64,000 nt of DNA from Microbacterium sp. TNHR37B (GTDB taxonomy: Bacteria; Actinomycetota; Actinomycetes; Actinomycetales; Microbacteriaceae), in NCBI RefSeq assembly GCF_001620065.1, contig NZ_LQGV01000001.1, positions 248,001 through 312,000 of the forward strand, given 5' to 3'. Position numbers and translations under genes: made by a program. Position 1 is the first letter of the stretch; every line of letters begins with the position of its first letter. Positions 31,382 through 40,275 of this stretch are shown here, piece after piece. The notes below the pieces were generated by a model that had not been told where the DNA came from, ran no database searches, and saw nothing but the letters and a program-made list of their open reading frames with translations.

Positions 31382-32308
31382 ATGCCTTCCTCCTCGACCG
31401 CCGTTCGGCCTGCCTACCGACCGTACGCGGTCACCGTATCGTCGGTGACGCGGCTCTCTCCGCACTTCACACGAATCGTGCTCACCGGCGAGGACCTGGA
31501 GTGGTTCGGGACCGGCCGACTCGATCAGCGGATCAAGGTCGTCCTCCCTCTCGAACACGGCTACGCCGACTTCGGGCAGGAGGACGGGGCGGGCGACTGG
31601 TACGACCGGTGGCGTGCGCTCCCGTCGGCCGAGCGGAACCCGTTCCGCACGTACACGGTGCGGCGGATCGACCCTGCCGCGCGCGAGCTCACCGTGGACT
31701 TCGTCGTGCACCACGATGCGGGGCCGGCCGGTTCCTGGGCCGACGCCGCATCGATCGGCGACCAGCTGATCGTCGTCGGCCCCGACGAACGGAGCCCGCA
31801 CTCTCGGAGCGGTATCGACTGGCACCCCGGCTCCGCACGCCGGTTCCTGCTCGCGGGTGATGAGACAGCAGCCCCGGCCATCTGCGCGATCGTGGAGTCG
31901 CTGGACCCCCGCTGCGAGGCCGACGTCTTCATCGAGGTGCCCACCGCCGCAGATGCCCTGCCGATTGCGGCCGGCTCCGCGACCCGCGTGACCTGGCTGC
32001 CGCGAGAGGACGCCCCGCACGGCGAGACACTGATCGCCGCCGTCTCGGGGTGGTCGCAGCAGCACGACGAGCTGCTCACGCGCGCCGCCGCGCCCCGTCC
32101 GCAGGCCCTCGAGGAGATCGACGTGGACCGCGAGCTCCTCTGGGACAGCCCCGGCGATGGCGACGGTGAGTTCTACGCGTGGATGGCGGGCGAGGCGGCC
32201 ACCATCAAGGCCCTGCGCCGGCACCTGGTCTCGGGCTGCGGCGTCGACCGCAAGCGCGTGGCCTTCATGGGGTACTGGCGAAACGGGCAGGCGGAACGCA
32301 CCGAATGA
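31382..32308 (+). CDS. Siderophore-interacting flavoprotein (ViuB family)
   Basis: A 308-aa FAD-dependent ferric-siderophore reductase of the ViuB/YqjH family, which frees iron in the cytoplasm. The FAD-binding region shows RTYTVRRID and LTVDFVVHHDAGPAGSWA around residues 88-122. The NAD(P)H half shows LLAGDETAAPAI near residue 155 and the C-terminal EFYAWMAGEAATIKALRRHL. The ATG lies just after the iron box and no ribosome-binding site precedes it. It starts the operon sip-fepD-fepG-fepC-fepB and overlaps fepD by 4 nt. Confidence 0.94.
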   Translation: MPSSSTAVRPAYRPYAVTVSSVTRLSPHFTRIVLTGEDLEWFGTGRLDQRIKVVLPLEHGYADFGQEDGAGDWYDRWRALPSAERNPFRTYTVRRIDPAARELTVDFVVHHDAGPAGSWADAASIGDQLIVVGPDERSPHSRSGIDWHPGSARRFLLAGDETAAPAICAIVESLDPRCEADVFIEVPTAADALPIAAGSATRVTWLPREDAPHGETLIAAVSGWSQQHDELLTRAAAPRPQALEEIDVDRELLWDSPGDGDGEFYAWMAGEAATIKALRRHLVSGCGVDRKRVAFMGYWRNGQAERTE

Positions 32309-33318
32309 ACGCAACGGCTCGCGCGCGTCGGGCGCGCGCCGTGCTGTGGGCGTCGTTGCTGCTGCTGGCGGCCGCGATCGTGCTGAGTCTGACGGTCGGA
32401 GCACGAGCGATCGCCCCGGCGGACGTGTGGGCGGCGCTGTGGGCGCCGACCGCCTCCGATCCCGACCACGTCGTCGTGCTCGCCCAGCGCCTGCCGCGGA
32501 CCGCGATCGGGCTTCTGGCCGGCGCCGCCCTCGCCGTGGCAGGAGCGGTCATGCAGGGGCTGACGCGCAATCCGCTCGCCGATCCCGGGCTCCTCGGTGT
32601 GAACGCCGGCGCCTCGGTCGCCGTGCTGGCCGCGATCACCCTCCTGGGAATCGTGACGCCGTCGGGCTTCGTCTGGTTCGCCTTCGGAGGCGCCGCCCTC
32701 GCCGCTGTGCTCGTCGCGGTCGTGGGCTCCCGCGGCCCGGATGGCGCGCACCCCGCCAAGCTCGCCCTGACCGGCGCCGCGGTCACTGCGGGGCTCACGG
32801 CGGTGTCGTTCCTGATCCTCACGACGCAGCGCGTGGCCCTCGAGGTCTACCGGTACTGGTCCGTCGGAGCACTGACGTCCCGCGGGCTGGACACCGCTGT
32901 CCTCATCCTCGGCCCGCTCCTTCTCGGTCTCCTCCTCGCCGTCCTCTCCATGCGCGGGCTCAACCTGATCGCCCTGGGAGAGGACACGGCGCGTGGTCTC
33001 GGACACGACGTCGCACGCACACGCGCGATCGGGATCACCGCGACCGTGCTCCTGTGCGGAGCCGCGACGGCGATCGCGGGTCCTCTCGTCTTCCTCGGCC
33101 TGCTGGTCCCGCACGCGCTGCGCGCCGTCGTCGGCGACGACTACCGCTGGCTGATCGCAATCGGGGCGCCGTTGGGAGCAAGCGTCCTCATCCTGGCCGA
33201 CGTGCTCGGGCGCGTGATCGCGCTGCCCGGTGAGGTGCAAGCGGGTATCGTCGTCGCCTTCCTCGGTGCCCCGGTCCTGATCGCCCTGGTGCTCGGCAGA
33301 CGGCCGGTGACGCTGTGA
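32305..33318 (+). CDS. fepD: Iron-siderophore ABC transporter permease 1
   Basis: A 337-aa FecCD-family permease with about nine to ten transmembrane helices. The hallmark GAVMQGLTRNPLADPGLLGV is near residue 80, and the cytoplasmic coupling loop GEDTARGLGHDV is near residue 220, with GPLVFLGLLVPHALR following. It forms the membrane channel together with the next gene. ATGA overlap with the reductase gene upstream and GTGA overlap downstream indicate one transcript. Confidence 0.93.
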   Translation: MNATARARRARAVLWASLLLLAAAIVLSLTVGARAIAPADVWAALWAPTASDPDHVVVLAQRLPRTAIGLLAGAALAVAGAVMQGLTRNPLADPGLLGVNAGASVAVLAAITLLGIVTPSGFVWFAFGGAALAAVLVAVVGSRGPDGAHPAKLALTGAAVTAGLTAVSFLILTTQRVALEVYRYWSVGALTSRGLDTAVLILGPLLLGLLLAVLSMRGLNLIALGEDTARGLGHDVARTRAIGITATVLLCGAATAIAGPLVFLGLLVPHALRAVVGDDYRWLIAIGAPLGASVLILADVLGRVIALPGEVQAGIVVAFLGAPVLIALVLGRRPVTL

Positions 33319-34331
33319 GCGGGGTCGGGGCCGTGCGCGCGGCCGCGCGCCGCCGCTGGTTCTGGGTCGGTCTCTCCGTCGCCGCGGTGGCGGTGGCCGT
33401 GGCGATCGTCTCGCTCTGTCTCGGTGACTACCCGCTGACACCCGGGCAGGTGTGGCGTGCGTTGTGGGGTCACGGCGAGCGCGTGGAGAACTACGTGATC
33501 CTCAACGTCCGTGCCCCACGCCTGGCCATGGCGCTCTTGGCCGGCGCCGCACTGGGGCTCGCGGGAGCCGTGCTCCAAGGGCTGCTGCGCAATCCACTCG
33601 CAAGTCCCGATCTGCTGGGAATCTCCGGCGCGAGCGGCCTCGCGGCGGTGTTCGCGCTGTTGGTCCTCGGAGTCGGCGGCCCCCTGCTCGCGCTGTGCGC
33701 CTTCGGCGGAGGCCTCGTCGTGGCCGTGATCCTCATCTGGGCGGGTCGATCGGCCCATGCCGCGGGGTACCGCCTCATCCTCGCCGGTATCGGCATCGCC
33801 TTCCTCGCCTCGGCGATCACGAACTACCTCATGGTGAGCACCCAGATCGAGAAGGCGCAGACGGCCCTCCTGTGGCTCGTCGGATCCTTGTCCGCCACCC
33901 CGTGGTGGCAAGTGGCGACGCTCGCGGGGGTGCTCGTCGTCGCCGCGCCACTGCTGCTCGTCGCCGCACGCTGGCTGCCGCTGCACCAGATGGGTGGACC
34001 TGCGGCGACCTCGCTCGGCGTGCCTCCCCGACTGGTGTACCCCCTCTGCGTGGGGCTGGCGGTGCTGCTGACATCCACGACCGCGGCCTTCGTCGGTCCC
34101 ATCTCGTTCATCGCGCTGTGCGCCCCGGCGATCGCCCGTCCTCTCCTGCGTCACGGAGCGCTGGGCCTGGGCACCAGCGCACTCGTCGGTGCGACGCTCC
34201 TGGCTGCCGCCGACAGCGTCGCGCAGTTCGCCCTTCCCGGACTCCAGGTGCCGGTGGGCGTGGTCACCGGAGCCTTCGGCTCGGTGTTCCTGCTGTGGAT
34301 GCTCACGACGTCGAAAGGACGACAGCTGTGA
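33315..34331 (+). CDS. fepG: Iron-siderophore ABC transporter permease 2
   Basis: A 338-aa FecCD-family permease, the second half of the channel. It has the family motif GAVLQGLLRNPLASPDLLGI near residue 80 and the PISFIALCAPAIARPLLR region near residue 265. About nine hydrophobic helices are seen. The Gly-rich coupling loop MGGPAATSLGVPPR is the contact for the ATPase. It begins in the fepD stop and ends in the fepC start. Confidence 0.93.
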   Translation: MSGVGAVRAAARRRWFWVGLSVAAVAVAVAIVSLCLGDYPLTPGQVWRALWGHGERVENYVILNVRAPRLAMALLAGAALGLAGAVLQGLLRNPLASPDLLGISGASGLAAVFALLVLGVGGPLLALCAFGGGLVVAVILIWAGRSAHAAGYRLILAGIGIAFLASAITNYLMVSTQIEKAQTALLWLVGSLSATPWWQVATLAGVLVVAAPLLLVAARWLPLHQMGGPAATSLGVPPRLVYPLCVGLAVLLTSTTAAFVGPISFIALCAPAIARPLLRHGALGLGTSALVGATLLAAADSVAQFALPGLQVPVGVVTGAFGSVFLLWMLTTSKGRQL

Positions 34332-35152
34332 CCGGTACCGGATCTGCGCCGCTTCTGCAGGCGCGTGGCCTGTCGGCGGGATACCCCGGCCGTACGGTCA
34401 TCGACGGCCTCGATCTCACCGTCGCGCCGGGCCGGATCACGATGATCATCGGTGCGAACGCCTCGGGCAAATCGACTCTCCTCGGCACGCTTGCCCGCCT
34501 GCGCGCGCCGCTGGAGGGAACCGTCGAACTCGACGGAGCGGATGTCGCCTCGCTGCCCCGACGAGCCTTCGCTCGGACTGTGGGACTCCTGCCGCAGCAC
34601 CCGGCCGCGCCCGACGGCATCACCGTCGCCGAACTCGTCTCCCGCGGTCGCCATCCCCATCGCGGGATGTTCCAGCGCTGGAGCGCGGAGGACTCCGCGA
34701 TCGTGGATGCGGCGATGCGGCGCACCGGTGTCGCGGAACTGGCCGACCGTATCGTCGGCGATCTGTCCGGCGGCCAGCGTCAGCGGGTGTGGATCGCGAT
34801 GGCGTTGGCACAGGCGCCGCGCATCCTCCTCCTGGACGAACCGACCACGTTCCTCGACCTCAGCCACCAGCTCGAGGTGCTGGACCTGCTGCGAGACCTC
34901 AACCGCACCGAGGGGACGACCATCGTCGTCGTCCTCCACGAGCTCAATCTCGCGGCGCGTTACGCCGACGATCTCGTGGTCCTCCACGAGGGGCGGGTGG
35001 TCGCTCACGGCTCGCCCGTCGATGTCCTCACGGCCGAGGTCGTCGAGCAGGCCTTCGCGCTGCACGCGCTCGTCATGCCCGACCCGTTGACATCCACACC
35101 GCTCGTGATCCCTCGACCCGGCGGCGCCCACACGGTCGCCGACGAGACCTGA
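34328..35152 (+). CDS. fepC: Iron-siderophore ABC transporter ATPase
   Basis: A 274-aa ATPase energising siderophore uptake. Walker A is GANASGKST near residue 43, with Ala where Asn-Gly is more usual. The Q-loop is in GLLPQHP, the signature is LSGGQRQRVWIAMALAQ near residue 140, and Walker B is LLLDEPTTFLDL. VVLHELNLAARYADD carries the H-loop. GTGA overlaps the fepG stop. Its last codons lie inside a 21-bp tandem duplication. Confidence 0.94.
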   Translation: MTGTGSAPLLQARGLSAGYPGRTVIDGLDLTVAPGRITMIIGANASGKSTLLGTLARLRAPLEGTVELDGADVASLPRRAFARTVGLLPQHPAAPDGITVAELVSRGRHPHRGMFQRWSAEDSAIVDAAMRRTGVAELADRIVGDLSGGQRQRVWIAMALAQAPRILLLDEPTTFLDLSHQLEVLDLLRDLNRTEGTTIVVVLHELNLAARYADDLVVLHEGRVVAHGSPVDVLTAEVVEQAFALHALVMPDPLTSTPLVIPRPGGAHTVADET

Positions 35153-35185
35153 TTCACCCACCGAGAGACCCGATTCACCCACCGA
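35144..35185 (+). repeat. 21-bp tandem duplication at the fepC-fepB junction
   Basis: Two adjacent 21-bp copies (35144-35164 and 35165-35185) differ at one base: GAGACCTGATTCACCCACCGA versus GAGACCCGATTCACCCACCGA. The first contains the fepC stop TGA; in the second the T is changed to C, which removes that stop in the copy. The repeat doubles the spacer before the fepB ribosome-binding site. Confidence 0.9.
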
Positions 35186-35196
35186 AAGGACCCCAC

Positions 35197-36228
35197 ATGT
35201 CCCGTACGACCACGCGGTTCGCTTCCGGCGCGATCGCTGCCGCCGCGACCGTCGCCCTTCTCGTCGGATGCGCGAGCACCCCCGACGCGCCTGCCCCCGC
35301 GAGCTCTTCCTCGGCCGACGCGGGCTTCCCCGTGACCATCACCGGCGCCCTCGGCTCGACGACGATCGAGTCTGCGCCGGAGCGAGTGGCGACCTGGGGG
35401 TGGGGCGCCACCGACGCGGTCATCGCCCTCGGCGTCACCCCGGTCGCCATTCCGTCCGACGACTACTCCGGAGGCGAAGACAAGATCGCACCCTGGGTCA
35501 GCGAGGGACTGGAGAAGCTGGGCGGCGAGACCCCGGTGATCCTCGATGGCTCGGCGAGCACCCTGTCCACGGAAGAACTGCTGACGGCCACGCCGGACGT
35601 GCTCCTCGCACCGTACTCGGGCCTCACCCAGGAGGAGTTCGACGAGGTCACCGGCGCCGGCGTTCCCGTCGTCGCGTACCCGGAGGCCGTCTGGACGACT
35701 CCGTGGCGCGACGCGGTGAAGCTCGTGGGCGAAGCGCTGGGGAAGAGCGCCGAAGCCGATCGCATCCTCGCCGACATGGACGCGCTGGTGGCCGATGCCG
35801 CTGCGGCGCACCCTGAGTTCGCAGGCACGTCGATCGCGCTGCTGACCGAGTCGGCGGGAACCTACTACCTCTACCTCCCGGCCGACCCGCGCGTGGAGAT
35901 CCTGGAGGATCTCGGGTTCGTCACGCCGAAGGGCGTCACCGCGCTCGATACGGGCGAGGGAACGTTCTACACGACGGTCAGCCCGGAGAAGCTCGACGAG
36001 ATCGACGCCGACGTGGTGCTGGCGTTCGGGGAGACGCAGGATGCGTTCGACACCTTCGCATCGTCCGACAACGCGCGTCTCATCCCGGCGATCTCGAAGG
36101 GCGCTGTGGCCGGCCTCATCGGTCCCGAGGAGATCTCGATGCTCTCACCGACTCCGCTGACCCTCCCGTACGGGCTGGACACGATCGTCGAGAAGCTCGC
36201 CGCGGCCACCGCCGTCGCGAAGGGCTGA
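35197..36228 (+). CDS. fepB: Iron-siderophore substrate-binding lipoprotein
   Basis: A 343-aa FepB/FhuD-type binding protein. The signal peptide ends in a lipobox LLVGC, with Cys at about residue 25, followed by a Ser/Ala/Pro linker. This makes it a membrane-anchored lipoprotein capturing ferric siderophore outside the cell. The TroA-like fold is seen in PERVATWGWGATDAVIALGV (N-lobe) and TPDVLLAPYSGLT. AAAGGA lies before the ATG. A strong terminator follows 12 nt after the stop. The siderophore cannot be predicted, and no biosynthesis gene is in the window. Confidence 0.94.
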   Translation: MSRTTTRFASGAIAAAATVALLVGCASTPDAPAPASSSSADAGFPVTITGALGSTTIESAPERVATWGWGATDAVIALGVTPVAIPSDDYSGGEDKIAPWVSEGLEKLGGETPVILDGSASTLSTEELLTATPDVLLAPYSGLTQEEFDEVTGAGVPVVAYPEAVWTTPWRDAVKLVGEALGKSAEADRILADMDALVADAAAAHPEFAGTSIALLTESAGTYYLYLPADPRVEILEDLGFVTPKGVTALDTGEGTFYTTVSPEKLDEIDADVVLAFGETQDAFDTFASSDNARLIPAISKGAVAGLIGPEEISMLSPTPLTLPYGLDTIVEKLAAATAVAKG

Positions 36229-36240
36229 CAGAAAGACCAC

Positions 36241-36270
36241 GAAGGCCCCGTCCGCGCGGACGGGGCCTTC
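36241..36270. terminator. Strong terminator between fepB and bioY
   Basis: GAAGGCCCCGTCCG-CG-CGGACGGGGCCTTC is a perfect 14-bp palindrome with a 2-nt centre. It lies between convergent fepB and bioY and could serve both. TCGTCGTC follows on the plus strand. Confidence 0.85.
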
Positions 36271-36295
36271 GTCGTCGAGGGAGGATGCGGGGCCG

Positions 36296-36928
36296 TCAGC
36301 GCCGCGTGCGACGCTCCGCCGCCCGCACCAGGAGCCACGCCGCCGGGATCAGCCCCGCTGCCAGGGCTGCTTTGATCACGCCGCCGAGGACGAACGGCCA
36401 CAGGCCGAAGTCGAGGATCTCCGCGACGTTGAGGCCCGCTCCGCCGAAGACGTTCAGGATCAGCGCCATGTAGGGGACACCGAAGAGGAAGGGAATGACG
36501 CTCGCGGCGACGAAGCCGACGAAGGCAAGAAGCGGCCGGCGGTCCCAGGCGCGCTCGGCGAACCATCCGGCGACGAAAGCGGCGCCGATGAATCCGATGA
36601 TGAACCCGAAGCTGGGCTTCGCGACAGCGGCGATGGTCCCACTGAAGCCGGCGAAGACGGGGAGGCCGGCGAGGCCTGCCAGCAGGTAGGTGGTCAACGC
36701 CGCTGCACCGCGGCGTGCACCGAGGGCCGCACCGACGACGACCACCGCGAGCGTCTGGCCCGTGATGGGGACCGGCCACAGGGGCACCTCGACCTGAGCG
36801 AGGAGGGCGACGAAGGCGGCACCGGCGACGACCAGCGCGGCATCGAGTGCGAGGGCGTGGAGGCGAGCGGACGGACGGGCGATCAGGTCCGTCAGCACAG
36901 GGCGTCGGGCGGATGCAGTGAGGGACAT
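36296..36928 (-). CDS. bioY: Biotin transporter substrate-specificity protein BioY
   Basis: A 210-aa membrane protein with about six helices, the S component of the energy-coupling-factor biotin transporter. The signature VPITGQTLAVVVVGAALG near residue 53 and GLPVFAGFSGTIAA with KPSFGFIIGFI near residue 100 are family hallmarks. No bioM/bioN ATPase or permease is adjacent. Minus-strand TAGGAT lies in the 5' region and AAGGAGA before the ATG. No biotin-repressor box could be recognised by eye. Confidence 0.95.
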   Translation of the reverse strand: MSLTASARRPVLTDLIARPSARLHALALDAALVVAGAAFVALLAQVEVPLWPVPITGQTLAVVVVGAALGARRGAAALTTYLLAGLAGLPVFAGFSGTIAAVAKPSFGFIIGFIGAAFVAGWFAERAWDRRPLLAFVGFVAASVIPFLFGVPYMALILNVFGGAGLNVAEILDFGLWPFVLGGVIKAALAAGLIPAAWLLVRAAERRTRR

Positions 36929-37126
36929 CGGGTCTCCTTGCGTATCGGCAATGGCCGGGGGTCGCGACTCATCCTATGGGGGGTAGTGTCACGGTCCTTT
37001 GACGGAATCGGCCCACGACCGCCCCTCATCGTTGTCCAGGTTCTCCAATGACCACACGCCACACGCGATGGTGCGGCCGCCCGTGGCGTCCGCGCGAGAG
37101 CGAACCGGTCACGCCGCCGGGCCGGG

Positions 37127-37132
37127 TAGACT
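37127..37132 (+). promoter_or_regulatory. -10 box TAGACT of the ABC-F gene
   Basis: TAGACT lies in the divergent gap between bioY and the ABC-F gene. It would start a transcript near 37139, with a leader of about 47 nt to GTG 37186. Confidence 0.35.
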
Positions 37133-37185
37133 CGGAGGCTGGCCATTCGGTCATCTCCCTGCCATCGATGGAACGGACGTCCGCT

Positions 37186-38784
37186 GTGCTCGCCGTGCAC
37201 GACCTCGAGATCCGCGTGGGCGCGCGCACGCTCATGTCGGACGTGTCGTTCCGTGTCTCCGACGGCGACAAGATCGGGCTCGTCGGACGCAACGGCGCCG
37301 GCAAGACGACCCTGACGAAGGTCCTCGCGGGCGATCTTCTTCCCTCAGAGGGCAAGGTCGAGCGTTCGGGCGAGCTCGGGTATCTGCCGCAGGACCCGCG
37401 TTCGGGAGACCCGGAGATGCTCGCGCGCACCCGCATCCTGGATGCCCGGGGACTGGGCTCCCTGCTCCTGGGGATGCACGAGGCGAGCGAGCAGATGGGC
37501 TCGGACGACGCCGACGTCGCCTCCCGCGCCATGCGACGCTACGGGAACCTCACGGAGCGGTTCGAGGCGCTCGGCGGTTACTCTGCCGAGGCGGAGGCCG
37601 CCTCGATCGCGCACAACCTCTCCCTCCCGGACCGGATCCTCGACCAGCCGCTGAAGACTCTGTCGGGCGGTCAGCGACGCCGTATCGAGCTGGCGCGCAT
37701 CCTCTTCTCGGACGCGCAGACCATGATCCTCGATGAGCCGACCAACCACCTCGATGCCGACAGCGTCGTGTGGCTGCGCGAGTTCCTCAAGAACTACAAG
37801 GGCGGGCTCATCGTCATCAGCCACGACGTGGAGTTGGTCGGCGAGACCGTCAACCGGGTCTTCTACCTCGATGCGATGCGTCAGGTGATCGACGTCTACA
37901 ACATGAACTGGAAGAACTACCTGCGCCAGCGGGTCGCCGATGAGGAGCGCCGTAAGAAGGAGCGCGCCAACGTCGAGAAGAAGGCGACGGCGTTGCAGCA
38001 GCAGGCAGCACGGTTCGGTGCGAAGGCATCGAAGGCCGCCGCGGCCCACCAGATGGTCGCTCGTGCCGAGAAGATGCTCTCGGGTCTCGAGGAGGTGCGC
38101 CAGGAGGACCGTGTCGCGAAGCTCCGGTTCCCCAAGCCCGCTCCCTGTGGCAAGACCCCCCTCATGGCCCAAGGGCTCTCCAAGTCGTATGGATCGCTGG
38201 AGATCTTCACCGATGTGGACCTCGCGATCGACCGCGGCTCGAAGGTCGTCGTGCTCGGCCTCAACGGTGCCGGGAAGACGACCCTGCTGCGGATCCTGGC
38301 GGGAGTCGATCGTCCGGATACCGGCGTGATCGAACCGGGCCACGGCCTCAAGGTGGGCTACTACGCGCAGGAACACGAGAACCTCGACGTGAGCCGATCG
38401 GTGCTGGAGAACATGATGTCCGCGGCGCCGGATATCACGGCGACCGAGGCTCGCAAGGTGTTGGGGTCCTTCCTCTTCACCGGCGACGATGTCCTCAAGC
38501 CCGCCGGGGTGCTCTCGGGCGGAGAGAAGACGCGGCTGTCGTTGGCGACTCTCGTCGTCTCCAGCGCCAACATGCTCCTCCTCGACGAGCCGACGAACAA
38601 CCTCGATCCGGCCTCACGCGAGGAGATCCTCGGCGCCCTGGCCCACTACGAAGGCGCGGTCGTGCTGGTGTCGCACGACGAAGGAGCGGTCCAGGCCCTC
38701 AACCCCGAGCGGGTGCTGATCCTGCCCGACGGCGTCGAGGACATCTGGGGTCGCGACTACGTCGACCTCATCACCCTCGCCTGA
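37186..38784 (+). CDS. ABC-F family ribosome-associated ATPase
   Basis: A soluble ABC-F protein of 532 aa with two ATPase domains and no membrane segments. Domain 1 has GRNGAGKTT, LSGGQRRRIELARIL and MILDEPTNHLD; domain 2 has GLNGAGKTT, LSGGEKTRLSLATLV and LLLDEPTNNLDP. Between them is a charged linker (DEERRKKERANVEKK) that in this family reaches the ribosomal P-tRNA site. It may act in translation quality control or antibiotic protection; which cannot be told. GTG 37186 gives the N terminus LAVHDLEIRVG that I associate with the family; ATG 37168 would add six residues. Confidence 0.92.
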   Translation: MLAVHDLEIRVGARTLMSDVSFRVSDGDKIGLVGRNGAGKTTLTKVLAGDLLPSEGKVERSGELGYLPQDPRSGDPEMLARTRILDARGLGSLLLGMHEASEQMGSDDADVASRAMRRYGNLTERFEALGGYSAEAEAASIAHNLSLPDRILDQPLKTLSGGQRRRIELARILFSDAQTMILDEPTNHLDADSVVWLREFLKNYKGGLIVISHDVELVGETVNRVFYLDAMRQVIDVYNMNWKNYLRQRVADEERRKKERANVEKKATALQQQAARFGAKASKAAAAHQMVARAEKMLSGLEEVRQEDRVAKLRFPKPAPCGKTPLMAQGLSKSYGSLEIFTDVDLAIDRGSKVVVLGLNGAGKTTLLRILAGVDRPDTGVIEPGHGLKVGYYAQEHENLDVSRSVLENMMSAAPDITATEARKVLGSFLFTGDDVLKPAGVLSGGEKTRLSLATLVVSSANMLLLDEPTNNLDPASREEILGALAHYEGAVVLVSHDEGAVQALNPERVLILPDGVEDIWGRDYVDLITLA

Positions 38785-38808
38785 CGATCGCCCGCGTCGG
38801 CGAGCACC

Positions 38809-39642
38809 TCACTTCGGGGCCACGGCGTCCAGGAGCTCGTCCTCCGCCTCCATGTCCTGATCGCGGCGGCGCCCGCGACGCGCGGCGGACGGTCCATCCG
38901 CTTCGTCTTCGCGTCGGTGTCGGCGTTCGGTGCGGATCATGTACCAGATGAACACGAATCCCATGACGGCGAACAGGATCCACTGGATCGCGTACGACAG
39001 ATGGGGTCCCGGGTCTTCGGAGGGTGATTCCAGCGCCTGCGGCCGAGTGGGCGGCGCGGGCTCCTCGGACACCATGATCCCGTAGACGTCGGTGAGCATC
39101 GCAGACCCGGAGTCCACGCTGGCCGCGATGGTCGGGAGATGGATCGTCGGCACCTGTCCGGCCGGGGCGCTGCGACCCGACCGGGGGAGCGGCTCCCCGG
39201 GCATGAGGCGCGCGATGACCGTCGCCTTCCCGGACGGCGGTGCGGGCACAGACTCCGGTTCGGGCCCGTCGGACGCCGGCGGTACCCAGCCCCGATCGAC
39301 GAGGAGCACCTGACCATCGTCCGTGCGGAAGGGCACGAGCACCTCGAAAGCGCTGGTGCCCCCGTGCGGACGGTTGCGGACGAGGAGCTGCTGGTCGGTG
39401 AGGTACTCGCCTCTCAGCGTGACCGGGCGCCACTGGTCGCCGGGCGCGAATGCGCTCCCGGGGGCGACGACGTCGGCGAGGGCGACGGGGGCCGCGTCGT
39501 AGTTCTCGGCGACCAGGCGCAGCTGCTCTTCGCGGTCGGCGTTGCGGGTGAACTGCCAGTTCGCGAGGAAGCCGCACGCCACGGCGAAGACGACGGCGAA
39601 GGCCACGTATCCCGCCCAGCGCGCGGCCGTCCGCGTGGTCAC
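38809..39642 (-). CDS. SURF1-like cytochrome oxidase biogenesis protein
   Basis: A 277-aa SURF1/Shy1 family membrane protein involved in heme A insertion or oxidase assembly. One helix is at residues about 10-27, ending GFLANWQFTRN with the family WQ motif. The periplasmic domain contains VTLRGEYL, LVRNRPHGG and VDRGWVPP. A second helix (YAIQWILFAVMGFVFIWYMI) is near residue 225. A basic/acidic C-terminal tail is lineage specific. It overlaps the 77-aa gene upstream by 4 nt, and ctaA/ctaB elsewhere in the window fit the same oxidase pathway. Confidence 0.93.
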   Translation of the reverse strand: MTTRTAARWAGYVAFAVVFAVACGFLANWQFTRNADREEQLRLVAENYDAAPVALADVVAPGSAFAPGDQWRPVTLRGEYLTDQQLLVRNRPHGGTSAFEVLVPFRTDDGQVLLVDRGWVPPASDGPEPESVPAPPSGKATVIARLMPGEPLPRSGRSAPAGQVPTIHLPTIAASVDSGSAMLTDVYGIMVSEEPAPPTRPQALESPSEDPGPHLSYAIQWILFAVMGFVFIWYMIRTERRHRREDEADGPSAARRGRRRDQDMEAEDELLDAVAPK

Positions 39643-39872
39643 GTGGCCGTCCTTCCGCTCAGCGGTTCGACCGAGACGGGGAAGTCGCGGGCGGCCAGGT
39701 AGTCACGCAGGAACGCGCGGTGCTCGTCGCATGCGGACCAGATCTTCCGGCGCTCCGGTGCGTGGATCCGCGGGTTGCGCCACACAACCTGCCAGACCGC
39801 TTCGGCACGGCAGCCGGCGCGCGAGCAGACCACGGCGGCGCCCTCGACGGGCGTACCGGTGGCGAGGCTCAT
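39639..39872 (-). CDS. Small Cys-containing conserved protein
   Basis: A 77-aa protein with C16-x4-C21 near the N terminus and C48-x2-H51 in SACDEHRAFLRDYL, suggesting one zinc site. Similar small proteins in Microbacteriaceae are sometimes labelled acetone carboxylase, a name its size cannot support. It lies between the DUF3099-like gene and SURF1, overlapping both by 4 nt, so it is probably translated from the same message. Its function is unknown. Confidence 0.75.
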   Translation of the reverse strand: MSLATGTPVEGAAVVCSRAGCRAEAVWQVVWRNPRIHAPERRKIWSACDEHRAFLRDYLAARDFPVSVEPLSGRTAT

Positions 39873-40225
39873 GACTGCTCCGGGGGAGCCGGCCGTGACT
39901 CCTCGATCCTGACGACGGCCGGCCGGGCGGGCGACGCGTCGGGCGCGTTCTCGGGCGGCGTGGCGAGTTGACGCTCGGGCGGGACGGCGGAGACCACATC
40001 GGTGTCCGACCCCACGTTGGCCACGACGACGGCCAGGTAGGGGAGCAGGACCGCGCCGACGGCGAGGACACCGGTGTGCCAGCCGTACGGGGTGATGACC
40101 ACCATGAGGACGAAGCAGATCACTCGGACGCTCATCATGATGAAGTACTTCCTCATGCGGGCCTGCGCGTCGTCGTGCGGCGCGCGCCGCAGCGATGTCG
40201 CCGACTGCGGCGAGCGCGACTTCAT
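39869..40225 (-). CDS. DUF3099-like two-helix membrane protein
   Basis: A 118-aa protein with two transmembrane helices (residues about 28-47 and 50-70), resembling actinobacterial DUF3099 proteins. The motif MRKYFIMMSVRVICF with a conserved first-helix Arg and the following GWHTGVLAVGAVLLPY support this. A disordered Pro/Ala-rich tail of about 45 residues follows. Function is unknown. It is the first gene of the DUF3099-77aa-SURF1 unit. Minus-strand TAGCCT lies about 30 nt upstream. Confidence 0.8.
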   Translation of the reverse strand: MKSRSPQSATSLRRAPHDDAQARMRKYFIMMSVRVICFVLMVVITPYGWHTGVLAVGAVLLPYLAVVVANVGSDTDVVSAVPPERQLATPPENAPDASPARPAVVRIEESRPAPPEQS

Positions 40226-40275
40226 GATGGTTCCGACGTGTTCACGGTCCTTAAAGGCTACGCCCCGAGCCGTCG

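Noticed and set aside
35144-35185. Start of a CRISPR-like or phage attachment repeat
   Set aside because: There are only two directly adjacent copies, no spacer, no cas genes and no integrase.
36241-36270. Palindrome as an insertion-sequence end or operator
   Set aside because: No transposase is present and it lies between two convergent gene ends, so a bidirectional terminator fits better.
36929-37185. Biotin-responsive operator or riboswitch upstream of bioY
   Set aside because: I could not find a BirA- or BioQ-like palindrome, and no biotin riboswitch class is known. Only -10 candidates were visible.
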